Below, piece after piece: positions 1 through 7,301 of a stretch of 64,000 bases of DNA. The position numbers and the translations under genes were made by a program. The DNA is from an uncultured Clostridia bacterium (GTDB taxonomy: Bacteria; Bacillota; Clostridia; Lachnospirales; Anaerotignaceae): contig CALCGT010000060.1 of assembly GCA_937901125.1 (NCBI GenBank), forward strand, positions 1 through 64,000, in the 5' to 3' direction. Below the pieces are notes generated by a model that saw only the letters and a list, made by a program, of their open reading frames with translations, made no database searches and was not told the origin of the DNA. Every line of letters starts with the position of its first letter. Positions within the stretch are counted from its first letter, which is position 1.

Positions 1-50
1 AACCCCTTATGAAGTTTATTTTTCTGTATCGTTGCACTTGACTTGACAAT

Positions 51-1249
51 TCAAGCAACAAAACCTTTTGCGTGCTTTTCTTGAAGTTTGGCAACAGCAT
101 TATTATAGGCTTCCAACTTCCTATAATGGTTTTTGGTTTCGTTAGCCACATGATACAAACGATGAAGCTCATCATAGAAAAATACCCTAAGCTGTTCCTC
201 CAGAGTTATTCTTGCCGGAGTTTCGTTAAAGTAGTTTCTCTGAGAATTGGGGATGAGATTTTTATCTACAGTAAAAATCTCTCCTATAAAGTAACTGTTT
301 CCTCGGTCTTCTTTGAACAAGGATGCAACAGCCGTATTATCCCCGATTTGAATATTCCCTTGTCTCAATCTAAATCCATACATAGGATTCAATGCTTTCG
401 GAATAGCCTTTTCAAATCGGCACAAACCATACCACGCCCATGCTATCAATGTTTTTCCATCGTAAAAGTCCTTAAACTCCACGCCAAAAACATCATCATA
501 GATTTTTTGTGCATTATCTGCACCTTCATACAAACGAGTTTTATATTCCTTAAAAAGCTGTGCTCCATTAACAGTAACCTTGTATTCGTCAATGGTAAAT
601 CCAAGCTCCTTGGCATGACCATAAATATCATGCCTATAATAAAACTTGTTTGTATAAGGACAGGTGCAACAAAACTCAAATAGTCACGAACTCCTGCGGT
701 ATCGAGCAAATCGGTGTTTTCGTGGTTAATATCAATCAGCTCAACCTTAAAATAATGTTTATTCTTTTCTTCCTTGTCCGTTTCAGTTGTTACGATTGCA
801 TCAAGAATTTCATCAACGGTATACTTCTTATCCGAAATCAACATCTCACGCATCAACTTCGCATCAAAGCTCATTCGAGAAGCTATTGCCTCTCCTGCGT
901 ATGATGTTGTAAAGACCAATGTTCGACAATACGCCAAACCACAAAGGCGTCCAATTCCTCGGAAACCCTTGTCCACACCAATCTTTTTGTCGGAGTTTGC
1001 AATATCGCCCAACTGTGCAACAAAATCTTTTTCTCGCACACCTGTAGCATTATCTTCAATCGAAACATATCGTTTCTTCTGGTCGATAAAAATTGAGACT
1101 TCCGCTACTTCGGGTGTTACAATTCCACTATCTATTGCCTTGTCAATCTGGTCACAGGCATTTTGCACATATTCTCTGTAAGCTACCTTTGAGTCCGAAT
1201 ACATACCCGTTGTCAGATTTTCAAGAATATTCTTTCCTATCTTAGCCAT
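51..1249 (-). pseudogene. GHKL (Hsp90/MutL-like) ATPase, frameshifted
   Basis: Likely a GHKL ATPase of about 400 residues, now split between two frames. The first part (1249 to about 660) has the ATP-binding features of the superfamily: N box with E26, N30 and D33 in REYVQNACDQ, a G1-type box IEDNATG (64-70) and a glycine-rich lid GFRGIGR (95-101). Near 657-664 one base appears to be missing: the first frame goes on as nonsense to a stop at 446-448, while the true frame resumes at once and runs to a TGA at 51-53. The in-frame codons after that TGA stay open to the window edge, so the end may be a second lesion. A GGAAG ribosome site precedes the ATG, 15 bases after herA. It is the last visible gene of the xre-nurA-herA operon. 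A sequencing error, rather than a mutation, is possible. Family assignment is firm; partner and role are inferred. Confidence 0.75.
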
Positions 1250-1264
1250 GTCATTTCACTTCCA

Positions 1265-2962
1265 TCATTTTATCTGTTTATAAATCGGCTTCGGGAATTT
1301 GATGTGCAACATAGACCTAAAAATAGGATTTTGCACAATGTATTCGCCTTGCTTTAATCTTGTCATCATGGTTTTATATACAGGTGGAACGCTCTTATAA
1401 TCGCTCTTTGTAACCTCGATAGAGTTCGTTCTTCCGTAAGCATGAGTAGAGCAGTTACCCGTTACTCTATCGTGGATTGCACTTCTAAACTGTTCTGCGG
1501 CAAACAGGACAACACCTAACGAACGTCCTCTTTCTGCAACATCAAGAATCTGCTGAAGAATCGGAGAGTGGCGAGGTGCGTCTTTAGAAGCATACTTATT
1601 CAGCTCGTCTATGAAAATAACAATTCTGGATGGAGGTGCCACACCTTCGTCTCCGTTGTACTCACCAAGCTGCAAGTTGTACAGTGTCCTAACCGCATCG
1701 CCAAATACATATGCCTGCTTATCTTCCGAGAGCTTAGCAATGTCAATGACATGGACTTCATTCTTTTTGATGTACTTAAGCGAATCACCAAGCCTCGTTT
1801 CAGCCTTACTTTCATCAACAGCTCTTGCGAAAATGGCAGTTTTGTCGTTAATCGCCTTATTTACAATGCGGTAGAATTTTCGCCAGCTCGAAATTGGAAT
1901 TTCCTTATCAGTTGTTCCACCGGCATTGCATTTTTCCTTAATAGCTTCAAGGAACTCCTGCCAGTCATTTACTGAACTAAATTTACCTTGCCCCGCCATA
2001 ATATAGTTGATGATTGCATCCATAGTCTGAGTAGTATCATCAATGTTGGAGAACATCAAATCCAAGTTGTTGCGGTCATATTTGTAGATATACTTGAACT
2101 TCTTTGCTTTTTTCTTCTTTACATTATCAGCCACTTCTTCCGGCTTCAAATATGTATTCCAGTATTTTTCAGTAGAGTACGGGTAATAATAGGTCACATT
2201 TTGGAAAGGTTCTGCTGACAAGCCTAATTCCTCGTACATAGCAAGATTTTCTTTTCGTGCCTGTTCAGGATTTTCCTCATCACTATAATCATTTGGTTGG
2301 TCAATGGTTAAAAGGTCTCTACCCTTAACATTGAACATGACAAATGCAACGGAATCCTCCTCGTCCTCACTGTTCAAGTATCTATCCTGGATAGCTTTCA
2401 TCAAAAACATTGCGTAGGATGTTTTTGCAGCGAGACCAGAAATACCAGAGATATTCAGATGGGCACCCTCTGGACCGATAATAAACTTAGAGTTCAGCCG
2501 TACAGGAAGCATAACCTTTTCACATCCGACAGTTCCTTCGTACATTTCAAGATAACCACATACCAACGGATTGCGAATGTCTTTCAATCCTAATGCGTAT
2601 TCAATTTCGTTAGCTGTTGCGAGATAAACCTTAGCATTGCTTTGGCAAGGAATGTAGATGTTTTTTGTGTTACACACAACCTTTGCCTGTACATAGTTCA
2701 TGCCCACACGCAAAGTAGGACTTTCGACACCCACATCACCAAAATCGCTTGATATATAGTTTGTCAAAAAACTCGCCGCATCGGTAATATGAGATATATC
2801 TTCAATCATTCCGTATGAAAAAGAGCCGTTAACATGTTCAACCTTTACAATATCAAATGGATTTAGTATGAGCGTAGGATTAGTCCAAAACGCAAAATTA
2901 TCAATAGTCGTAGGGGCTTTTTCCGTCGCCAACACACGACCTATAATCTTAGAATTTTTCAC
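1265..2962 (-). CDS. HerA-like ATPase (HAS-barrel plus FtsK/HerA motor domain)
   Basis: 565 residues, GTG start with an AAGGAGG site seven bases upstream. Residues 5-110 look like the HAS barrel (IIGRV at the start, GSFSYGMIEDI near 47-56). The motor domain has a Walker B IFIDE (449-453), then the HerA-typical ERGRSLG and a conserved Q before NCSTHAYGR. The P-loop region, ISGISGLAAKTS (171-182), keeps K180 and T181 but has Ala where the second Gly of GKT normally stands, so it is an atypical P-loop. HerA ATPases form hexamers that pump DNA and drive the NurA nuclease in archaea; in bacteria HerA-like proteins sit in several anti-phage systems. A nurA-like gene lies 12 bases upstream and a GHKL ATPase 15 bases downstream, so all three probably act as one complex. 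Family firm, function inferred. Confidence 0.85.
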   Translation of the reverse strand: MKNSKIIGRVLATEKAPTTIDNFAFWTNPTLILNPFDIVKVEHVNGSFSYGMIEDISHITDAASFLTNYISSDFGDVGVESPTLRVGMNYVQAKVVCNTKNIYIPCQSNAKVYLATANEIEYALGLKDIRNPLVCGYLEMYEGTVGCEKVMLPVRLNSKFIIGPEGAHLNISGISGLAAKTSYAMFLMKAIQDRYLNSEDEEDSVAFVMFNVKGRDLLTIDQPNDYSDEENPEQARKENLAMYEELGLSAEPFQNVTYYYPYSTEKYWNTYLKPEEVADNVKKKKAKKFKYIYKYDRNNLDLMFSNIDDTTQTMDAIINYIMAGQGKFSSVNDWQEFLEAIKEKCNAGGTTDKEIPISSWRKFYRIVNKAINDKTAIFARAVDESKAETRLGDSLKYIKKNEVHVIDIAKLSEDKQAYVFGDAVRTLYNLQLGEYNGDEGVAPPSRIVIFIDELNKYASKDAPRHSPILQQILDVAERGRSLGVVLFAAEQFRSAIHDRVTGNCSTHAYGRTNSIEVTKSDYKSVPPVYKTMMTRLKQGEYIVQNPIFRSMLHIKFPKPIYKQIK

Positions 2963-2974
2963 GATATTTCCTCC

Positions 2975-4135
2975 TTAGAATAAGTGCAGAAACATTTCTG
3001 TACTCATATATTTGCTTTTTACGAAAGACTCTGTCAAGAAAACAGGATATAGATGATTCGCCCATCGTTTATCCGTACCGTAGCACGTTGGAGTTCGCTC
3101 ATTTATCAGCGTTGCACTCAACAAATCAATTTCATCACTGTCTATGCCAATGCCGTATTCCTCATCCATAAGAATCTTTTCCACCTTAATCACACCATCG
3201 AAAGGTGTTCTGGTGTGTTTCTTGTCTCTGATTCTTATGTACCAAACTGCAAATTGAACATTTCCTAAGAAAGCCTTGTTTTCATAGAGCGCAACTGGAG
3301 TTCTATGGAATAAGGGGAGGTCGGCAATGTAGTTCGCATTTGGTTTGCCGGTATGGTCTAAGATGCTTTCGGGATTAAAGGATTTAGAAACACCTATAAC
3401 CCAACGATAGTTATGTTTTATCTTCTGAAGTTCTCGCAAATCGCCTCTGCCTGTTTTCATAGGCTTATATTCCAGAGAGCCGTCTTTAAGCAGATAATTG
3501 TTCTGATTGATTCTTCCTGCTTTCACCAATTCTGCAACCATTTCTTTTTCGGACTGTATCATATAGTCTTGGATGCAGGCTATACCACTATCCTCAACTT
3601 TGCCTTTTCGCTTGTCTTTTGGCATTGTATACGGAAGAATAGCGGAAAACTCAATTCCTAATCGCTTCAACTCGGCACTCTTATTCAGCTTGACTGTTTT
3701 TGCTGCGAAGAACTCCTCATCGCCCCATCCATCTGCATTGCATACATTGGGCAATGATAACACAAGCCTTCTATAAAACTTTTCGGCGTGCATAACGCCA
3801 TCTACTCGTCTACAACATCCTACACCAACTTGTCCAGCGACAACGGGATAAACTTGCTTGTTATAAGAAATGTCGTCAACTTTATAAGCGTGGCGAGAAC
3901 CATCTAAAAAATAACTGATAACTGGAGGACTACCTGCCAACCGTTTTGCGTAGTCCCCGAGGGGAACAGGCTTTTTGTGGTGTGTAGTCTCGCCGGACAC
4001 TTGCCATTTCATAATTTTGCTGCCATCATCATCGTAATCAAATGACGGCATTCCTATAGTGTCAAACGAATATTTTTCTGTATTGTAACTTTTACCATTC
4101 GTTTCTTTAGCTATTATCTGCATTATCTTTGCCAT
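2975..4135 (-). CDS. NurA-domain nuclease-like protein
   Basis: 386 residues. It shows the NurA landmarks in order: DGS at 78-80 in FLDGSRHAYK (first metal-binding Asp), a second DGS at 218-220 in LLKDGSLEY, and GVSK at 248-251. NurA is a Mn-dependent 5'-3' exonuclease/endonuclease that works with HerA in DNA-end resection. The insert between the two Asp motifs is long, and the C-terminal third (260-386) contains no motif I recognise. ATG start with a GAGGGAG site, 16 bases after the xre stop; herA begins 12 bases after its own stop. Direct coupling to herA strongly supports the call. Whether it degrades phage, plasmid or host DNA cannot be read from sequence. Confidence 0.8.
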   Translation of the reverse strand: MAKIMQIIAKETNGKSYNTEKYSFDTIGMPSFDYDDDGSKIMKWQVSGETTHHKKPVPLGDYAKRLAGSPPVISYFLDGSRHAYKVDDISYNKQVYPVVAGQVGVGCCRRVDGVMHAEKFYRRLVLSLPNVCNADGWGDEEFFAAKTVKLNKSAELKRLGIEFSAILPYTMPKDKRKGKVEDSGIACIQDYMIQSEKEMVAELVKAGRINQNNYLLKDGSLEYKPMKTGRGDLRELQKIKHNYRWVIGVSKSFNPESILDHTGKPNANYIADLPLFHRTPVALYENKAFLGNVQFAVWYIRIRDKKHTRTPFDGVIKVEKILMDEEYGIGIDSDEIDLLSATLINERTPTCYGTDKRWANHLYPVFLTESFVKSKYMSTEMFLHLF

Positions 4136-4151
4136 GCTGTCACTCCCTCAA

Positions 4152-4358
4152 TTAAGAATCATCTTCGTCAAAATCAACCTTAATTGAGTTAACATTGCAA
4201 AAAGTATTGATTTTTTTCATAGCAGCATAGTTTGGTTTTGACTTCCCACGTTCCCAACGATTTACCGTCGAGAATGATACACCTATCTCTTTTGCGAATG
4301 ATTCTTGACTAAGATAAGCGACCTTTCGGATGTATTTAATTCCTTCTGAAAAATTCAT
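4152..4358 (-). CDS. Xre-family helix-turn-helix regulator
   Basis: 68 residues; ATG at 4358 chosen because AGAGGTG lies just upstream. An upstream ATG in the same frame would place the promoter inside the gene. Residues 4-55 are a lambda-Cro type HTH (SQESFAKEIGVSFSTVNRWE), with the usual Ser/Thr-rich recognition helix. The tail is acidic (DEDDS). First gene of the nurA-herA-GHKL operon, it most likely represses the operon from its own promoter. It could also sense an invader or partner protein, as small Xre proteins do in other defence loci, but nothing in the sequence shows a sensor domain. Confidence 0.85.
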   Translation of the reverse strand: MNFSEGIKYIRKVAYLSQESFAKEIGVSFSTVNRWERGKSKPNYAAMKKINTFCNVNSIKVDFDEDDS

Positions 4359-4405
4359 ATTCTCACCTCTATAATATGCGGTGTTTATACAATAACCCAT
4401 TATAT

Positions 4406-4434
4406 ATTATAGCGAGTTTGCTATGGAAATGCAA
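4406..4434 (-). promoter_or_regulatory. Promoter of the xre-nurA-herA-GHKL operon
   Basis: On the minus strand TTGCAT (4429-4434) and TATAAT (4406-4411) are 17 bases apart. This is a near-consensus housekeeping promoter 48 bases upstream of the xre ATG. Confidence 0.75.
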
Positions 4435-4536
4435 TAGCAGAGCTATAAAATTCAGAAAGAATTTACATTTCAGCGGCTCTAAAGCTGTATTTTTGATGAT
4501 TATTCACAGTTTGATACTCTATGCCTCTATGTAATG

Positions 4537-4580
4537 TTGCGGTCAAAACATCAAGTACAGACCCGACATTTTAACCGCAA
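4537..4580. repeat. Imperfect 16-bp inverted repeat
   Basis: TTGCGGTCAAAACATC (4537-4552) and the inverse of TTGCGGTTAAAATGTC (4565-4580) face each other across 12 bases, with 13 of 16 positions paired. It lies downstream of the small gene ending at 4600 and upstream of the xre promoter. It has no T-run, so it is more likely a protein-binding site or RNA structure than a terminator. The rest of 4441-4599 shows no gene. Confidence 0.5.
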
Positions 4581-4599
4581 ATCAACCCTTATTGATACA

Positions 4600-4941
4600 T
4601 TACTTCATAGTTCTTCTGGAACGCTTTTGCTGTTCTCTTAATCGCTCAGTCTCTCGCCTGCGGTAGTCACGAATGGACACATCTACAAAAACAGGATGAC
4701 TGTCCGGCACATACTTATGGTGGGGTACTCGCTCAACCTCCATTACCATGTTGTAGTAGAAGTTACGATACCAGTCCGTGATTTCCTCATTACTCAGCTT
4801 GGTTGCCAGAGTGTAAAATTCTTTCTTGGCGGCAGGGTCAACTGCCAGAGCTTCGGCATGGCGAAGTCTCTCAACACTCAGGTCTCGGTTCGGGCATCCG
4901 AAAGCGAACAGGATTTTCTTTTCATTCATACTCATCATCAT
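4600..4941 (-). CDS. Small hypothetical protein of the mobile-element type
   Basis: 113 residues from the ATG at 4941, which has AAGGAGG at the right distance; upstream ATGs in frame lack a site and overlap the preceding gene. The protein is charged, has no signal peptide or membrane segment, and ends in a basic tail (RDYRRRETERLREQQKR) that could touch nucleic acid. It begins 13 bases after the preceding gene, so both are co-transcribed. I cannot name a family. Proteins of this look are common among the accessory genes of Clostridia conjugative elements, which is an impression rather than evidence. Confidence 0.6.
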   Translation of the reverse strand: MMMSMNEKKILFAFGCPNRDLSVERLRHAEALAVDPAAKKEFYTLATKLSNEEITDWYRNFYYNMVMEVERVPHHKYVPDSHPVFVDVSIRDYRRRETERLREQQKRSRRTMK

Positions 4942-4954
4942 AGTGTTGTCCTCC

Positions 4955-5251
4955 TTAGTCATTGTCGGCTTTTGCATTAAAGCCATTCTGCTTTGCGTAT
5001 TCACTTACTTTTCGTCTGCGTTCCTCGCTCGTCGGAGGTTGCAGACGGATGGATAATCTGGACTTGTCCAGGACATAAGAAACCCCGCCTTGCTCACAAG
5101 ATTTTTCCAGTCGGCACAAGTCGGGGTACTTCTTACTGAAATTTGCCAGTCGCTTTCGCAATCCGGCATTATAGGTGTGGATGCTTGCGGTATCCTCACC
5201 CTCATTGAACAGAACAATAGTTTCTTTCTCATACTTCGTCAGCTTCGCCAT
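4955..5251 (-). CDS. Conserved mobile-element hypothetical protein
   Basis: 98 residues starting MAKLTKYEKETIVLFNEGED. The opening (KYEKET..LFNE.ED.A..) and the C-terminal SEERRRKVSEYAKQNG match, from memory, a small protein widely found on Clostridia conjugative elements; its function is unknown. No ribosome site is visible before the ATG at 5251, although its neighbours all have strong ones. This suggests the DNA just upstream was replaced and the gene lost its own leader. Co-directional with and 13 bases upstream of the next small gene. Confidence 0.6.
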   Translation of the reverse strand: MAKLTKYEKETIVLFNEGEDTASIHTYNAGLRKRLANFSKKYPDLCRLEKSCEQGGVSYVLDKSRLSIRLQPPTSEERRRKVSEYAKQNGFNAKADND

Positions 5252-5252
5252 A

Positions 5253-5390
5253 GAATTGCGAAAAGCCCATCAAATGAATGATAAGGCAGTTTGGGAAGCT
5301 TATGACAAGACTTGGGATATTAAATCGGAATCTGCTTGTGTTGCAGAACTGATGAAAATGTATCAGGAGATGGTAGAAAACGGGAAGTAA
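5253..5390 (+). pseudogene. C-terminal fragment of an unknown gene
   Basis: An open frame runs plus-strand from about 5253 to a TAA at 5388-5390 and reads like a soluble helical protein (KAVWEAYDKTWDIKSESA...). The ATG at 5276 has no ribosome site and the frame upstream is antisense to the neighbouring minus-strand gene. It is best read as the 3' end of a gene cut by a rearrangement at about 5252. I do not recognise the family. It could also be a 38-residue orphan. Confidence 0.3.
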
Positions 5391-5439
5391 GAAATGGCGG
5401 AAAAATCAGTTTATTTTTAATTAACAAGGCAGGTGTCTA

Positions 5440-5466
5440 TTCTAACAATTTCTAATAATTTTCTAA
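5440..5466. repeat. Three phased TTCTAA direct repeats near the att site
   Basis: TTCTAA begins at 5440, 5450 and 5461, so the copies are one helical turn apart. They lie about 130 bases inside the element end. Arrays like this are often arm-type binding sites of tyrosine recombinases or their excisionases. The rest of 5391-5596 is AT-rich and shows no gene; a 6-bp hairpin (AGGCAG/CTGCCT) abuts the tRNA fragment. Confidence 0.4.
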
Positions 5467-5596
5467 GAAAAATTTTTGTTTTCTGATATTTTCAATTTGT
5501 ACTGCGTTTTCGGAAATGCCGGAAAATCAACGTTTTTCCGAAAAAGTGATACGCCGGACTATTAGAAAAAACGGGAAAATAGGCAGGTGAATCTGC

Positions 5597-5638
5597 CTCA
5601 TAACCCGGAGGTCGTCGGTTCAAATCCGGCCTCCGCAA
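5597..5638 (+). tRNA. 3' half of a tRNA-Met (CAU) gene; att site
   Basis: The sequence starts with the anticodon loop CTCATAA, then the 3' anticodon strand, variable loop, a perfect T arm (GTCGG-TTCAAAT-CCGGC) and the 3' acceptor strand CTCCGCA plus discriminator A. The 5' half is absent: bases before 5597 cannot form the D arm or the 5' anticodon strand. A terminator follows directly. This is the usual product of integration into a tRNA gene, where a complete tRNA is rebuilt at the other end of the element. CCA is not encoded. Confidence 0.85.
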
Positions 5639-5644
5639 TCAAAA

Positions 5645-5677
5645 AAATAGCATCCACGAATGTGGGTGCTATTTTTT
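5645..5677 (+). terminator. Terminator of the tRNA-Met gene
   Basis: A 12-bp stem with a GAAT loop (AAATAGCATCCAC / GTGGGTGCTATTT) is followed by a T-run. It is the native terminator left with the tRNA 3' half. Confidence 0.85.
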
Positions 5678-5720
5678 GATTTTAAACGCTAGAACAGGCG
5701 ACTATATTTCGAGATAAGAA

Positions 5721-5746
5721 GCATCGGTTCAAAGCCGGATTTTGCA
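5721..5746 (+). other. T-arm-like remnant of a tRNA
   Basis: CGGTTCAAAGCCGG (5725-5738) has the conserved T-loop bases and a 4-bp stem and is followed by a degenerate acceptor-like tail ending TTTGCA. It resembles the T arm of the tRNA half 110 bases upstream. No tRNA can be folded around it. Confidence 0.35.
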
Positions 5747-5797
5747 GTGCAACTTACTGTTTTTCCCCGAAAATCAAGGCTCTGCGAAAAAAATGCT

Positions 5798-5825
5798 TTG
5801 CACTGAAACATTTTCGTGATATAAT
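5798..5825 (+). promoter_or_regulatory. Promoter of murA
   Basis: TTGCAC (5798-5803) and TATAAT (5820-5825), 16-base spacer, 117 bases before the murA ATG. Confidence 0.7.
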
Positions 5826-5942
5826 TCTAATGTTATAGGGCGAAATATAGAGAAAACAACTATTTTTTGAGGAACGGCGGCAGTTCTGCCCGTTCAGATG
5901 TATATATGGTCCTTTGGAAATCATTGGAAGGATGTTGTTTTT

Positions 5943-7202
5943 ATGGATAAATTGGTTGTAAAAGGCCGTAAAAGACTGACAGGGGAAGTGACCATCAGCG
6001 GCGCAAAGAATGCGGCAGTGGCAGTCATCCCTGCGGCGGTAATGGCAACAGGCGTAAGCGTTCTGGAAAATCTTCCCAGTATCGAAGACGTAAGAAATAT
6101 CTGCCATACCATCGAAGAAATGGGCGGCAAATGCAGATTTTTAGATAAACACACTTTGGAGATCGATTGTAACGAAGGCGTAAGCTATCAGGCTACCTTC
6201 GAAGGCGTACAGAAAATGCGCGCTTCCTATTACCTGATCGGTGCGCTGCTGGCTCGTTATAAAAAAGCGGAAGTGGCAATGCCCGGCGGCTGCAACTTCG
6301 GCAAACGTCCCATCGACCTGCACCTGAAGGGCTTCCGTGCTTTGGGGGCTACGGTCATCGAAGAAGAGGGCATGGTAAAGGCCTATGCGGAAAAGCTGGT
6401 GGGTACCTCCATCTACATGGATCAGGTGAGCGTTGGTGCCACCATCAATGTGATGCTGGCGGCTACCATGGCAGAAGGTGTGACCACCATTGAAAATGCG
6501 GCGAAAGAACCTCATGTTGTAGATACAGCAAACTATCTGAACATGATGGGTGCAAATATCAAGGGTGCGGGGACAGATGTCATCCGTATCAAGGGGGTAT
6601 CTGAACTGAAGGGTGCCCAGTATACCATCATTCCCGACCAGATCGAAGCAGGTACCTACATGATCGCGGCGGCAATTACAGGCGGCGATGTGCTGGTGAA
6701 AAATATCATTCCCAAGCACATGGATTCCCTGACAGCGAAGCTGGATGAAATGAATGTAAAAGTAGCGGAATGGGAAGATTCCATTCGTGTTATGGCGGAT
6801 GAACCTCTTCGTGCAGTCAATGTCAAAACCATGAGCTATCCCGGTTTCCCTACAGACCTGCAGCCTCAGATTGCCACACTGCTGGCAGTCTGCAACGGCA
6901 CTAGCGTGCTGACAGAAAATGTCTGGGAAAATCGGTATCAGTATATGGATGAACTGCGTAAGCTGGGCGCAGATGTGGAGATCAACGGCAGAGTGGCAAC
7001 GATTCACGGCATCAGAAATTTCCACGGCGCAGAAGTTTCCGCAACAGACCTGCGTGCGGGGGCAGCTATGATTTTGGCTGGACTGGCAGCAGAAGGCGAA
7101 ACGATCATCGATGGTGTTCGCTATATCGATAGAGGCTATGAGGATGTCGAAGAAAAATTCAGAGCTATGGGTGCGGATATCGACCGTATCAAGAGCGAAT
7201 AA
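5943..7202 (+). CDS. murA: UDP-N-acetylglucosamine 1-carboxyvinyltransferase
   Basis: 419 residues, the normal MurA length. It transfers enolpyruvate from PEP to UDP-GlcNAc, the first committed cytoplasmic step of peptidoglycan synthesis. Seen: SGAKNAA with K22-N23 (substrate binding) and PGGCNFGKRPIDLH with the catalytic Cys117, the fosfomycin target. The ATG at 5943 is chosen over one 45 bases upstream because GGAAGGA lies ten bases before it and the protein then starts like other MurA proteins. First gene of the core after the integrated element; a terminator follows, so it is probably monocistronic. Clostridia often have two MurA paralogues and this window cannot say which this is. Confidence 0.95.
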   Translation: MDKLVVKGRKRLTGEVTISGAKNAAVAVIPAAVMATGVSVLENLPSIEDVRNICHTIEEMGGKCRFLDKHTLEIDCNEGVSYQATFEGVQKMRASYYLIGALLARYKKAEVAMPGGCNFGKRPIDLHLKGFRALGATVIEEEGMVKAYAEKLVGTSIYMDQVSVGATINVMLAATMAEGVTTIENAAKEPHVVDTANYLNMMGANIKGAGTDVIRIKGVSELKGAQYTIIPDQIEAGTYMIAAAITGGDVLVKNIIPKHMDSLTAKLDEMNVKVAEWEDSIRVMADEPLRAVNVKTMSYPGFPTDLQPQIATLLAVCNGTSVLTENVWENRYQYMDELRKLGADVEINGRVATIHGIRNFHGAEVSATDLRAGAAMILAGLAAEGETIIDGVRYIDRGYEDVEEKFRAMGADIDRIKSE

Positions 7203-7222
7203 GTAATTTGAAAAATACAACA

Positions 7223-7253
7223 AAGCTTCGGACATGGTTTCGAAGCTTGTTTT
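7223..7253 (+). terminator. Terminator after murA
   Basis: AAGCTTCG / CGAAGCTT, 8-bp stem with a ten-base loop, then TTTT. The short T-run may allow read-through into yycJ. Confidence 0.5.
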
Positions 7254-7301
7254 ATGAAAGCGAAGGAAGCCATGGCTTTAGGGAAAAGAGGTGGGATCAT
7301 C

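Larger units (their letters stand above)
1..5638. mobile_element. Right end of an integrated element in a tRNA-Met gene
   Basis: The stretch left of the tRNA-Met 3' half is more AT-rich than the core that follows and holds only minus-strand genes with accessory character (Xre regulator, NurA/HerA/GHKL set, two small genes of the conjugative-element type). The right boundary is the tRNA fragment at 5597-5638. The left boundary, an integrase and transfer genes are not in the window, so the class of element (ICE, genomic island, prophage remnant) cannot be told. Bases 1-50 lie beyond the last stop codon and show no further feature. Confidence 0.7.

Noticed and set aside
72..683. 203-codon plus-strand frame opposite the GHKL gene
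   Set aside because: Antisense to sequence that reads as GHKL protein in the other direction, with no start signal; open only because the region is AT-rich.
5721..5750. A second tRNA gene
   Set aside because: Only a T arm can be drawn; there is no anticodon arm, D arm or acceptor pairing around it.
6141..7235. 364-codon open frame antisense to murA
   Set aside because: Shadow of murA; composition and lack of signals as above. The same holds for the long antisense frames opposite der, glgD, the Ca-type ATPase, RNase J and gdpP.
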